A DNA stretch of 29,274 nt, from NCBI RefSeq assembly GCF_934630535.1, contig NZ_CAKTVU010000021.1:1-29274 (forward strand). Reading direction: 5' to 3'. The translations under genes and the position numbers were made by a program. This DNA is from an uncultured Senegalimassilia sp. Its GTDB lineage: Bacteria > Actinomycetota > Coriobacteriia > Coriobacteriales > Eggerthellaceae. Positions 16,891-24,369 of this stretch are shown here, piece after piece. The notes under the pieces are model-generated. The model searched no databases and was not told the origin of the DNA. It saw only the letters and a list, made by a program, of their open reading frames with translations. Position 1 is the stretch's first letter; every line of letters begins with the position of its first letter.

Positions 16891-17751
16891 TTGCATACCG
16901 TGTGCGAAACCTTACCTGCACCGACACTCGACGCGCGCCCCTGCGGCGCGCGTCGCATTTCCATGCTCACCGATGATGCGCTGTTCCAGGCGTGCGGCGT
17001 CCGCATCGCCTTTACCGGGCGCGATGGGGGAGCAAGCCAGGGGCCGTTCGCATCGCTGAACCTTGGTGCCCACGTGCAGGATGACCTCGATCATGTCATG
17101 GAAAACCGTCGCCTTGCCATGCAGGCGCTCGATGGCGAAGACGTTCCGGTCATCGTGCCCAACCAGGTGCACGGCACGGAAATCGTCTGCATCAGCTCGT
17201 GCGATGCCGCCAGCGTCGTGGCGGCCCAGCAACGTGCGCAGGCTGCCGCCGATGCCCTCGTGGTCACCACGCCCAACGTTGCGGCCATGCTGTGCTTCGC
17301 CGATTGCACGCCCGTCATCGCGGTGTCGCCCACGGGGCGCTTCGCCGTTGCCCATGCGGGCTGGCGCGGGGTGGTCGGCAAGATCGCGGCTTCCTGCGTC
17401 GAGCGCCTAGCACGCGAAGATGGTGCTAAAACCCCTGATCAGCAGCGCGAATTCGCAGCCGATTACAACATCTACGTCGGCCCGCACATCCACGATTGCT
17501 GCTTCGAGGTGGGGCCTGACGTCGAGCAGCGCTTCGCCGAGCTGTTCGGCCCAGGCTGCGTTCGCCCGTCGCGCCATGTCAGCATGCTCGATGCGCTGCG
17601 CGTGCAGCTTGCGGCTGTAGGCGTCGATCCCGCCCGCATCTGCGATGCGGGCATCTGCACGCAATGCCATCCGCAGCACTACTTCTCCTATCGGGCGTCC
17701 GGCGGCACGTGCGGCCGCCATGGCGCCATCGCGTTTCGAAAGGAAGCATAG
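16891..17751 (+). CDS. pgeF: Peptidoglycan editing factor PgeF (YfiH/LACC1 family)
   Basis: Family members are zinc-dependent purine nucleoside enzymes; in E. coli the protein removes wrongly incorporated L-Ser from UDP-MurNAc precursors. The 286-aa product has the conserved metal/active-site set: NQVHGTEIV (His), FADCTPVIA (Cys) and AHAGWRGVV (His), then GPHIHDCCFEVG. A TTG start at 16891 is used because AAGGAG, which overlaps the ftsZ stop, lies 8 bp before it; an ATG at 16963 lacks a site. The position just after ftsZ is common in Gram-positive dcw clusters and supports a cell-wall quality-control role, though the substrate here is not shown by sequence. Confidence 0.88.
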   Translation: MHTVCETLPAPTLDARPCGARRISMLTDDALFQACGVRIAFTGRDGGASQGPFASLNLGAHVQDDLDHVMENRRLAMQALDGEDVPVIVPNQVHGTEIVCISSCDAASVVAAQQRAQAAADALVVTTPNVAAMLCFADCTPVIAVSPTGRFAVAHAGWRGVVGKIAASCVERLAREDGAKTPDQQREFAADYNIYVGPHIHDCCFEVGPDVEQRFAELFGPGCVRPSRHVSMLDALRVQLAAVGVDPARICDAGICTQCHPQHYFSYRASGGTCGRHGAIAFRKEA

Positions 17752-17753
17752 CC

Positions 17754-18455
17754 ATGCCATTCGCTCAACACTATCAGGAAACGCTTGAAGAGCTCTCCCG
17801 CGTGTGCGCCTCGTGCGGGCGCGACCCGCGCGAGGTGAAGGTCATCGCCGTCTCGAAGACGGTCGATGCGCCCGCCATCTCCGTGGCCATCGCCGCGGGC
17901 GCTCATGATTTCGGCGAGAACCGTCCCGATGTGCTTGCCGCAAAGGTGGCCCAGCTGCCGCAGCAAACCTGGCACTTCATCGGCAACGTGCAGTCGCGCA
18001 AGATCCCCGAGATCGTCGCCTGCGCAACGCTTGTGCACTCCGTGTGCAAAGAGGAGCATTTCGTCAAGTTCGACCAAGCGGCCGAGCGCCTTGGCAAGGT
18101 TCAGGAGATCCTGCTCGAGGTCAACGTGTCGGGCGAGGAGAGCAAAAGCGGTTTCACTCCTGACCAGGCGCTCCACGCGCTTCAGCTTGCCGAAACGTTC
18201 CCCCATATCGCCGTCCGCGGTCTCATGACCATGGCGCCGCAGGGAAACCTTGAAGTGGCACGCGAATGCTTCGAAGGCCTGGCGGCTCTGCGCGATACGT
18301 TGCGCAGCCAGCTTCCCTCCGAGCAGGCCGCGATCTTCAATGAACTTTCCATGGGCATGAGCGAGGACTGGCGCGAGGCCGTTTGCGCGGGTGCTACCAT
18401 GGTGCGGATAGGCCGAGCTCTGTTCAGCGACTCCTTCGAGTCCGTTCAGGCATAA
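17754..18455 (+). CDS. YggS/PROSC-family pyridoxal phosphate-binding protein
   Basis: This family binds PLP and affects vitamin B6 and amino-acid balance; no catalytic activity is firmly known. The 233-aa product has the PLP-lysine segment VKVIAVSKTV with Lys35, FGENRPDVLAAK, WHFIGNVQSRK, LLEVNVSGEESKSGF, GLMTMAP and ELSMGMSEDWREAVCAGATMVRIGRALF, all family blocks covering the alanine-racemase-like barrel. The frame extends upstream into pgeF; the ATG at 17754, with AAGGAAG before it and 2 bp after the pgeF stop, is the natural start. The neighbourhood with sepF and yggT is the usual one. Confidence 0.93.
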   Translation: MPFAQHYQETLEELSRVCASCGRDPREVKVIAVSKTVDAPAISVAIAAGAHDFGENRPDVLAAKVAQLPQQTWHFIGNVQSRKIPEIVACATLVHSVCKEEHFVKFDQAAERLGKVQEILLEVNVSGEESKSGFTPDQALHALQLAETFPHIAVRGLMTMAPQGNLEVARECFEGLAALRDTLRSQLPSEQAAIFNELSMGMSEDWREAVCAGATMVRIGRALFSDSFESVQA

Positions 18456-18530
18456 GGCTCGCGTCCGCAATACCGAACATGCAGCGGCGGCGTCGACCGC
18501 CGTCCCAAAGAAACGAAGCAGGAGAGCGGT

Positions 18531-19445
18531 ATGGCAATGCCCAAGTTCAACAAGCCCGAAGGCATGCTCGACAGCATCAAGTCCAAGCTCGGGTTCTCCG
18601 ATGGCGGCGATTACTACGATCGCGGCCGCAGGGATTATGACGACTACGATTCCGGCGACTACGACGACTATGATGATGACTACGAAGAGGACGACGCTGC
18701 CCCCAGCTCGAACTACGATCCGTACGATTCGGTCACCACGCGCCCCGCGCGCGGCAACCATGCCCGTCCCTCGGTCGGCTCGGGCGGGTATCGTCCGGCC
18801 AAGCTCGTCTCCATCGACGATGTGCGCGCGCATACCACCGTGCCGGACAGCTTGAACCGCGATCCGCTGCCCCCGCGCAAGGTCAGCTCCCCGTCGTTCG
18901 GCAACCGCACCATGGTCGACCCTGCGTTCACCGCTCCGGCGAACACCCCTAACGCCAGGGCCGCGGCAGCTGCCAGCCAGGAGCGCTCGGAAAGCCTGAA
19001 CGCCCTGTTCAGCACCACCGCCGCCGAGGCCGCCGAATCCAGTGCGGCTCCGGCGGCCCAAACGGCTGCGAAGCCCATCGAGGGCGCGTTCACGGCGGCC
19101 GCCAAGGCGGCTTCCGTTGCTTCCTCGTTCGACCCGTACAAGGCCTACGAGGGCACCGCAACGGGCACGCATAACCCCACGCGCTCGGTCACCATCGTCA
19201 AGCCGGCCAGCTACGGTGAGTGCGAGAAGGTCGCAAAGGCCCTCAAAGCCGGCGACGCCGTGGTGCTTGCGCTCAAGGAAACCCCCGATGCGCTGGCAAA
19301 GCGCGTACTCGATTTCTCGTTCGGCGTCTCGAGCGCCCTCGACGCCAGCGTCGACTGCATTGCGGACAAGGTGTTCGTCATCGCGCGCGGGGCTGCTCTC
19401 AGCGAGGCCGAGCGTGCAAGCCTCCGTTCGCAGGGCATTCTGTAA
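18531..19445 (+). CDS. sepF: Cell division protein SepF
   Basis: SepF binds the FtsZ C-terminal peptide and the membrane, and anchors the Z ring in bacteria without FtsA. The 304-aa product starts with a short amphipathic-helix-like segment (about 9-22), then an extremely acidic Asp/Tyr stretch (about 24-55), a long low-complexity Ala/Ser/Pro linker, and the conserved SepF core at about 219-304 (VTIVKPASYGECEKVAKAL through DKVFVIARGA). It is longer than the common 150-220 aa because of the linker. The start follows CAGGAGAGCGGT; an ATG two codons later is equally possible. Confidence 0.93.
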   Translation: MAMPKFNKPEGMLDSIKSKLGFSDGGDYYDRGRRDYDDYDSGDYDDYDDDYEEDDAAPSSNYDPYDSVTTRPARGNHARPSVGSGGYRPAKLVSIDDVRAHTTVPDSLNRDPLPPRKVSSPSFGNRTMVDPAFTAPANTPNARAAAAASQERSESLNALFSTTAAEAAESSAAPAAQTAAKPIEGAFTAAAKAASVASSFDPYKAYEGTATGTHNPTRSVTIVKPASYGECEKVAKALKAGDAVVLALKETPDALAKRVLDFSFGVSSALDASVDCIADKVFVIARGAALSEAERASLRSQGIL

Positions 19446-19466
19446 TCTTCAAATATCGAAACCTAT

Positions 19467-19487
19467 CCCCGGGCTTGGCGCCCGGGG
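19467..19487. repeat. Perfect hairpin between sepF and yggT
   Basis: CCCCGGGC and GCCCGGGG form a perfect 8-bp GC stem with loop TTGGC. No T tract follows, so it is not a standard terminator. It may stabilise the sepF mRNA 3' end or tune yggT expression. Confidence 0.55.
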
Positions 19488-19514
19488 GCGCTAGCAAGGA
19501 GCGAAAAAGCCCGC

Positions 19515-19775
19515 ATGCTCAGTTTGAAGTACCTTATCGTGTCGCTTTCCGATGCGTACAGCATGATCATCTTCGTATACGTCATGCTGTCATGGTTCCC
19601 GACCGATCGGGGCATCCTCGCAGACATCAACAACGTGCTCGCGCGCATATGCGATCCGTATTTGAACCTGTTCAAGCGCCTGATCCCCCCTATTGGAGGT
19701 ATGGTGGACGTAACGCCCATCGTCGCGCTGCTTGTACTACAATTCGGTGTACGTTTGTTGGTAAACTTGTTCTAG
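19515..19775 (+). CDS. YggT-family membrane protein
   Basis: A small integral membrane protein of the YggT family, whose role is not well defined but whose gene often lies between sepF and divIVA. The 86-aa product has two membrane segments, about 12-26 and 66-84, joined by a loop with the family block FVYVMLSWFPTD and ICDPYLNLFKRLIPPIGG, including the conserved proline-glycine turn. An AAGGAGCG site lies about 10 bp before the ATG. It ends 45 bp before divIVA. Confidence 0.9.
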   Translation: MLSLKYLIVSLSDAYSMIIFVYVMLSWFPTDRGILADINNVLARICDPYLNLFKRLIPPIGGMVDVTPIVALLVLQFGVRLLVNLF

Positions 19776-19820
19776 GTGCGCACCTGCGCATTCCCGCACG
19801 TCAGATGAAGGGATACAAAG

Positions 19821-20750
19821 ATGGCTATCACCTCTGCTGAAATCCATAACCAAAGCTTCTCCATCGATCGCAAGGGCTATGACGTCGACGAGGTCGATGT
19901 CTTCCTCGAGCATGTCGCCGATGAGATCGACGGCCTGAATCAGCAGATCGCCTCGCTGCAAAGCCAGGTCAGCGAGGATACGTTCGCCGGCTTCGACCGC
20001 CCCGCCACCTTCGAGGACGAGGCGTTCGACGAGCCCGAGCCCGAGCCCGTCGTCGAGCAGGAAGACCAGTTCGCAGCTTCTGTCGACCCGGCCATCCTGG
20101 CCGAAAAGGACGCCGCCATCGCCGAGCGCGATGCCCGCATCGCCGAGCTTGAGGAGCAGCTTGAGTCCAAGAAGGCCGACGGCAACGCCATCGCCCAGGC
20201 GCTCATCATCGCCCAGCGCTCCGCAGACGAGATCCTGGCCAACGCCAAGGCCGATGCTGCCGCCACGGTCAAGGACGCCGAGGACGAGGCCGACCGCATC
20301 CTCGACAAGGCCGAGAACGATCGCCAGAAGGTCATCGACGCCATCCACAAGCTCGAGGACGATCGCGAGGCGGCGCGCGAGGATTATCGCGACCTGCTCA
20401 ACGACTTCATCACCGATGCCACTCGCAAGCTTGCCGAAATCGGCGAGAAGGCCCCGAAGGCCGCTGGCGCGCTTACGTCCGGTCAGCACGGCCGCTATGC
20501 CACGCACGTTGATTCCGAGCCCGTCGTGAAGGAGGCCGCCGCAACCGCGCCGCAGGCTCCGCTCACTGTCGACGGCTCCGATGCTTATGACAACGCGCCG
20601 GCCATGCCGGCCGCCGTTCCGGCCGCCGCTGCAACCGGTGCATCTCCTGCGATCACCGGCTCGGTCGCTCCCGTGGCTTCCAGCGTCGAGAAGGACTTCT
20701 CCGGCTTCGGTGACGCCGCCGACGATTTCGAGATCGACGATCTCGACTAA
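19821..20750 (+). CDS. divIVA: DivIVA-family pole/septum organiser
   Basis: DivIVA (Wag31 in other actinobacteria) binds curved membrane at poles and septa and recruits cell-wall enzymes. The 309-aa product begins with the lipid-binding domain (ITSAEIHNQSFSIDRKGYDVDEVDVFLEHV, first ~35 residues), followed by a short coiled coil, an acidic insert (about 55-85, Glu/Pro/Asp-rich), a longer coiled coil (about 90-215) and an Ala/Pro/Val-rich C-terminal tail. The tail beyond about residue 215 is low-complexity. It is the last gene of the cluster and is followed by a strong inverted-repeat terminator. Confidence 0.93.
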   Translation: MAITSAEIHNQSFSIDRKGYDVDEVDVFLEHVADEIDGLNQQIASLQSQVSEDTFAGFDRPATFEDEAFDEPEPEPVVEQEDQFAASVDPAILAEKDAAIAERDARIAELEEQLESKKADGNAIAQALIIAQRSADEILANAKADAAATVKDAEDEADRILDKAENDRQKVIDAIHKLEDDREAAREDYRDLLNDFITDATRKLAEIGEKAPKAAGALTSGQHGRYATHVDSEPVVKEAAATAPQAPLTVDGSDAYDNAPAMPAAVPAAAATGASPAITGSVAPVASSVEKDFSGFGDAADDFEIDDLD

Positions 20751-20860
20751 CCTGCAACAGGAAACGCCTGCGGGTTTGCCGAGCGGTGAACTTCCGGTCG
20801 TCAAGCATGATCGCTAGGTCGTTCGCCCTCATAGAGCGCATTCGCCCAATGCATACGATG

Positions 20861-20895
20861 AAACGGGGATCGAGCACATGCTCGATCCCCGTTTT
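20861..20895 (+). terminator. Terminator at the end of the dcw cluster
   Basis: A perfect 16-bp inverted repeat (20861-20876 and 20879-20894) with arms AAACGGGGATCGAGCA and TGCTCGATCCCCGTTT leaves an effective ACAT loop and ends in TTTT. It lies 110 bp after divIVA. The flanking A run on the left means it could also act weakly on the - strand. Confidence 0.85.
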
Positions 20896-20987
20896 CGATA
20901 TATAAGGAAAAGTGGCGGAATGCAGCGCCAAACGCACTTCTGCAAAATGGTGTCGCAGCGCGTTAACAGACGTTTTGCCCATGAAGC

Positions 20988-21009
20988 AAAAAAGCTCCCG
21001 AACGGGAGC
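20988..21009 (-). terminator. rnpB terminator
   Basis: Read on the - strand, GCTCCCG-TT-CGGGAGC is followed by TTTTTT (20988-20993 on the map). It lies about 11 bp beyond the 3' end of RNase P RNA. Confidence 0.9.
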
Positions 21010-21019
21010 CTTTTGAAAA

Positions 21020-21369
21020 CCGCGAGCGAGTCGATAAGCCGGGTTCTGTCGTTGGACGACCATTTATCTCGAACGCGCGTCACCGCGCGTCTCAAGCACG
21101 CAACCCGAATGCACGGAAGGGCGGCCGTATGGCACTCCTATTTGCGCTTGCTCCAGATGGGGTTTTCCAAGCCACGTTGTTACCAACGCGCTGGTGCGCT
21201 CTTACCGCACCGTTTCAGCTTTTCTCCCGTTTGCACGGGGGAGTTTACTTTTCTGTGGCACTTTCCGTCGGGTCGCCCCGCCCAGCCGTTAGCTGGCATC
21301 TTGCCCTTTGGAGCCCGGACTTTCCTCACGCCGCTCAAGGCGGCGCGCGATCGTCTGGCCCGCTCGCAG
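21020..21369 (-). ncRNA. rnpB: RNase P RNA (class A)
   Basis: RNase P RNA is the catalytic subunit that trims tRNA 5' ends. On the - strand the 5' conserved region GAGGAAAGTCCGGGCTCC (21327-21310) and the 3' conserved region ACAGAACCCGGCTTATC (21049-21033) are both present, at the expected distance. The ends can pair as helix P1 (GCGAGCG at 21367-21361 with CGCTCGC at 21028-21022). Length of about 350 nt is normal. Several long frames cross this region on both strands but none resembles a protein. Exact ends are uncertain by a few bases. Confidence 0.95.
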
Positions 21370-21375
21370 TGTGGT

Positions 21376-21384
21376 ATTCTACCA
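21376..21384 (-). promoter_or_regulatory. rnpB extended -10 promoter
   Basis: On the - strand TGGTAGAAT forms an extended -10 (TG, one base, TAGAAT) about 7 bp before the RNA 5' end. The matching -35 region near 21399-21404 is poor, as is normal for extended -10 promoters, and lies over the ribosome binding site of the divergent thiamine pyrophosphokinase gene. Confidence 0.65.
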
Positions 21385-21409
21385 TATCGGAACCGAAACA
21401 AGGAGCATC

Positions 21410-22069
21410 ATGACAACCTGTGCATTGGTTGGCGCCACATATTTCAACGAACAAGATTTCATGGCACGTTACAACGAGGGCTTTTTCGACTTCGTCATCG
21501 CCGTCGACGGCGGTTTTGCCCCGCTCGACCGGCTTGGCGTCGCGCCCGACATGGCCGTGGGCGATTTCGACTCCCTTGGATACGTTCCTCGCGCGAAGCG
21601 GGTCTCGCGTCATCCTGTGAACAAGGATGCCTCGGATATGGAGCTCGCTCTCCAAAGGGCTGCGAACTACCATCATTCCGATATCTACGTATATGGCGGC
21701 ATCGGCGGCAGGCTCGACCATACGCTGGCCAACCTGCAGCTGTTCGCCGCGTATTCGGAGCGCGGGTTCTACGTCACCGGCATCGCCGATGGTTTCGCCA
21801 TACGATGCGTCACCGGCCCTGACGTGTTCACCCTGCCTGACAACGTGGAGAAAGGCACCGTCTCGGTCTTCGCCGCAAACGATCGCGCCGAGGGCGTCAT
21901 CGAGCGGGGCTTGGAGTATTCGCTTGATGATGAGCCCCTCACCAACCGAACCAGCCTTGGGCTTTCCAACGAGCTTATCGGCCAGGAGGCCACCATCGCC
22001 GTGGAGTCGGGCACGCTTTATGTCTTTTATCCTTTGCCTTGGGTAACTCCTGACCGGCCGGGGATATAA
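21410..22069 (+). CDS. thiN: Thiamine pyrophosphokinase
   Basis: This enzyme transfers pyrophosphate from ATP to thiamine, making TPP, the ligand of the riboswitch just downstream. The 219-aa product has the family motifs VDGGFAPLDRLGVAPDMAVGD (from Val32, with Asp33, and Asp52/Asp54 following), HPVNKDASDMELAL, and YGGIGGRLDHTLANLQL, and a C-terminal beta-rich TPP-binding half. The frame is open upstream through rnpB, but the ATG at 21410 with AAGGAGC before it is the right start. Its stop TAA lies within the -10 box of the thiC promoter, so it is transcribed separately from thiCD or reads into it. Confidence 0.93.
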   Translation: MTTCALVGATYFNEQDFMARYNEGFFDFVIAVDGGFAPLDRLGVAPDMAVGDFDSLGYVPRAKRVSRHPVNKDASDMELALQRAANYHHSDIYVYGGIGGRLDHTLANLQLFAAYSERGFYVTGIADGFAIRCVTGPDVFTLPDNVEKGTVSVFAANDRAEGVIERGLEYSLDDEPLTNRTSLGLSNELIGQEATIAVESGTLYVFYPLPWVTPDRPGI

Positions 22070-22070
22070 T
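22065..22070 (+). promoter_or_regulatory. thiC -10 box overlapping the kinase stop codon
   Basis: A perfect TATAAT (22065-22070) contains the TAA stop of the upstream gene. No good -35 box is found at 16-18 bp. Transcription from here would start near 22077, just before the TPP riboswitch. Confidence 0.6.
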
Positions 22071-22090
22071 AACGGCCGCAACAACCGTAT

Positions 22091-22191
22091 ATCGGGGGAG
22101 CTTGCTAGCGCTGCGCGCCGGGCAGGCTGAGAGGAGGCACCGTACAAGCCTCGACCCGCCGAACCTGCATGGGTAATGCCAACGAAGGGAG
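22091..22191 (+). promoter_or_regulatory. TPP riboswitch (THI element)
   Basis: The conserved THI-box segments are present in order: CGGGGGAGC, GGCTGAGAGGAGGC, ACAAGCCTCGACCC, GAACCTGCATGGGTAATGCC and AACGAAGGGA. TPP binding normally lowers expression of the downstream gene. Here the last conserved segment includes the GGGAG ribosome binding site (22187-22191), 5 bp before the thiC ATG, and no terminator hairpin fits between aptamer and start. That suggests control of translation initiation rather than transcription termination. The two ends are approximate. Confidence 0.95.
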
Positions 22192-22196
22192 CATCT

Positions 22197-23519
22197 ATGG
22201 GTAACGAATCTTCGAACCTCATCACGCAAATCGATTTCGCCCGCGCGGGGCAGATCACGCCTGCCATGCGCGTGGTCGCCGAGAAGGAAGGCCGCAGCCC
22301 GGAGTTCATCCGCGAAGGCGTTGCCGCCGGCCGCATCGCCATCCCGGCGAACATCCACCACACGTCGCTGTCGCCCGAGGGCGTCGGCGAGGGCTTGCGC
22401 ACCAAGGTCAACGTCAACCTGGGCATTTCCGGCGACCTTGCCGACGAATCCGTTGAATGGCAGAAGGTCGATACGGCCATCGAGCTTGGCGCCGAGGCCA
22501 TCATGGACCTGTCCAACAGCGGCAAAACCCAGGCGTTCCGCACCAAGCTCATCGAAAAGTCGCCGGCCATGATCGGTACCGTTCCCATGTACGACGCCAT
22601 CGGCTATCTGGAGAAGGCCCTCATCGCCATCAAGGCGGAGGACTTCCTCGACGTGGTGCGCCGCCATGCCGAGGACGGCGTCGACTTCGTCACCATCCAC
22701 GCCGGCATGAACCGCCGCACTATCGAGTCCTTCAAGGAAACCGGCCGACTCATGAACATCGTCAGCCGCGGCGGCTCCCTCATCTTCGCCTGGATGGAGG
22801 CCACCGGCAACGAGAACCCGTTCTATGAGCACTATGACGAGGTCCTCGAGATCCTGCACGCCCACGACGTGACCATCTCCATCGGCGATGCCATGCGCCC
22901 GGGTTGCACCTACGACGCAACCGACGCCGGTCAGATCGCCGAGCTCATCGAGATCGGCAAGCTCACCAAGCGCGCCTGGGATGCCGGCGTGCAAGTCATG
23001 GTGGAGGGTCCCGGCCATATGGCGCTCAACGAGATCGAGGCGAACATGCGCCTCGAGAAGCGCCTGTGCCACAACGCGCCGTTCTACGTGCTCGGCCCGC
23101 TCGTAACCGATATCGCCCCTGGCTACGACCACATCACCGCCGCCATCGGCGGTGCCGTGGCGGCTTCCTCGGGCGCCGACTTCCTGTGTTATGTCACGCC
23201 TGCCGAGCATCTGCGCCTGCCCGATGCCCAGGATGTGCGCGATGGCCTGGTGGCCACGAAGATCGCCGCGCATGCCGCCGACATCGCGAAGGGCATTCCC
23301 GGCGCTCGCGACCGTGACAACCGCATGAGCGATGCCCGTCGTCGTATGGATTGGGAAGAGCAGTTCAGCCTGGCCATCGACCCGGTTCGTCCGCGCAAGG
23401 TCTTCGAAAGCGCCCCGCCGAGCAACGAGGGAACCTGCACCATGTGCGGCAAGATGTGCGCGGTGCGCACCGTCAACACCATCATGGACGGCCTCGTCAT
23501 CGATCTCGACAACGAGTAA
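22197..23519 (+). CDS. thiC: Phosphomethylpyrimidine synthase ThiC (short form)
   Basis: ThiC is a radical-SAM-type enzyme that rearranges aminoimidazole ribotide into the HMP-P pyrimidine of thiamine. The 440-aa product is the short form without the N-terminal extension of the roughly 630-aa E. coli enzyme. It has the barrel blocks GISGDL, AIMDLSNSGK, IGTVPMYDA, TIHAGMN, SRGGSL, GDAMRPG, VMVEGPGHM and LGPLVTDIAPGYDHITAAIGG. The C-terminal cluster site reads CTMCGKMC with Cys414, 417 and 421, a CX2CX3C spacing against CX2CX4C in E. coli. The benzimidazole-forming paralogue BzaF is an alternative, but the TPP riboswitch and thiD neighbour favour ThiC. Confidence 0.93.
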   Translation: MGNESSNLITQIDFARAGQITPAMRVVAEKEGRSPEFIREGVAAGRIAIPANIHHTSLSPEGVGEGLRTKVNVNLGISGDLADESVEWQKVDTAIELGAEAIMDLSNSGKTQAFRTKLIEKSPAMIGTVPMYDAIGYLEKALIAIKAEDFLDVVRRHAEDGVDFVTIHAGMNRRTIESFKETGRLMNIVSRGGSLIFAWMEATGNENPFYEHYDEVLEILHAHDVTISIGDAMRPGCTYDATDAGQIAELIEIGKLTKRAWDAGVQVMVEGPGHMALNEIEANMRLEKRLCHNAPFYVLGPLVTDIAPGYDHITAAIGGAVAASSGADFLCYVTPAEHLRLPDAQDVRDGLVATKIAAHAADIAKGIPGARDRDNRMSDARRRMDWEEQFSLAIDPVRPRKVFESAPPSNEGTCTMCGKMCAVRTVNTIMDGLVIDLDNE

Positions 23520-23559
23520 GCAGGGTGGAAGGGCGCTGAGCGTCTAAGGGAGGTATCCG

Positions 23560-24369
23560 ATGAAAACAGTGCTCAGCATCGCCGGCTCCGATTCAAGCGG
23601 AGGAGCCGGCATTCAGGCCGACATCAAAACCATAGCATCGTACGGTCTTTACGCGGAAACGGCCATCACGGCCATCACCGCGCAAAACACCTGCGGCGTT
23701 CGCGCCGTGCAGGACATCTCGCCAGAAGTGGTCGGTGCGCAGATCGATGCGGTGTTCGAGGATATCCGTCCCGATGCGGTGAAGATCGGCATGGTATCCT
23801 CCGCCCAGATCATCAACGTCATCGCAGAGCGCCTGCGTTTTCATCAGGCGAGCAACGTGGTGCTCGACCCGGTCATGGTGGCCACCAGCGGTTCGCGTCT
23901 TATCGAGCAGCAGGCCGTCGATGCGCTGGTTTCGAACCTGGTGCCCTTGGCCGACGTTATCACCCCGAACATGCCCGAGGCCGAGGTGCTGTGCGGTTTT
24001 CCCGTCGTTGACGACGACGGCATGATACAGGCGGCGAAGCTGCTTTCGGGGAAAACAAACGGTGCCGTGCTCGTCAAAGGCGGTCATCTTGCCGATACCG
24101 CCGACGATTTGCTCGTTCTGCCCGATGGTCGCCATGCTTGGCTGAGGGCGAAGCGCATCGTCACAAGCAACACCCATGGAACCGGCTGCACGCTTTCCAG
24201 CGCCATCGCAAGCGGCTTGGCGCAGGGAAACGGCATCGAGCAGGCGGTTCGCCGTGCGAAGGGCTTCGTGAGAGGCGCTCTGTCAACAGGTCTCGATCTT
24301 GGGCAGGGCAGCGGGCCCCTCGATCACATGTGGTGCCACGGCAAGCCGCACCTGCCGTACAACGCGTAA
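23560..24369 (+). CDS. thiD: HMP/HMP-phosphate kinase ThiD
   Basis: ThiD phosphorylates the ThiC product HMP-P (and free HMP) to HMP-PP for joining to the thiazole. The 269-aa product is a ribokinase-fold protein with the N-terminal GSDSSGGAGIQAD (9-21), the internal KIGMVSS and DPVMVATSG blocks, and the C-terminal NTHGTGCTLSSAIAS, which carries the catalytic-loop GTGC. Length is normal. It starts 40 bp after thiC with an AAGGGAGGT site and is very likely co-transcribed with it under the riboswitch. The thiazole branch and thiE are not in this window. Confidence 0.95.
   Translation: MKTVLSIAGSDSSGGAGIQADIKTIASYGLYAETAITAITAQNTCGVRAVQDISPEVVGAQIDAVFEDIRPDAVKIGMVSSAQIINVIAERLRFHQASNVVLDPVMVATSGSRLIEQQAVDALVSNLVPLADVITPNMPEAEVLCGFPVVDDDGMIQAAKLLSGKTNGAVLVKGGHLADTADDLLVLPDGRHAWLRAKRIVTSNTHGTGCTLSSAIASGLAQGNGIEQAVRRAKGFVRGALSTGLDLGQGSGPLDHMWCHGKPHLPYNA

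Noticed and set aside
20878..21822. 314-codon + strand frame starting in the divIVA terminator
   Set aside because: It runs through the terminators and RNase P RNA and then out of frame through the thiamine kinase gene; no domain is visible.
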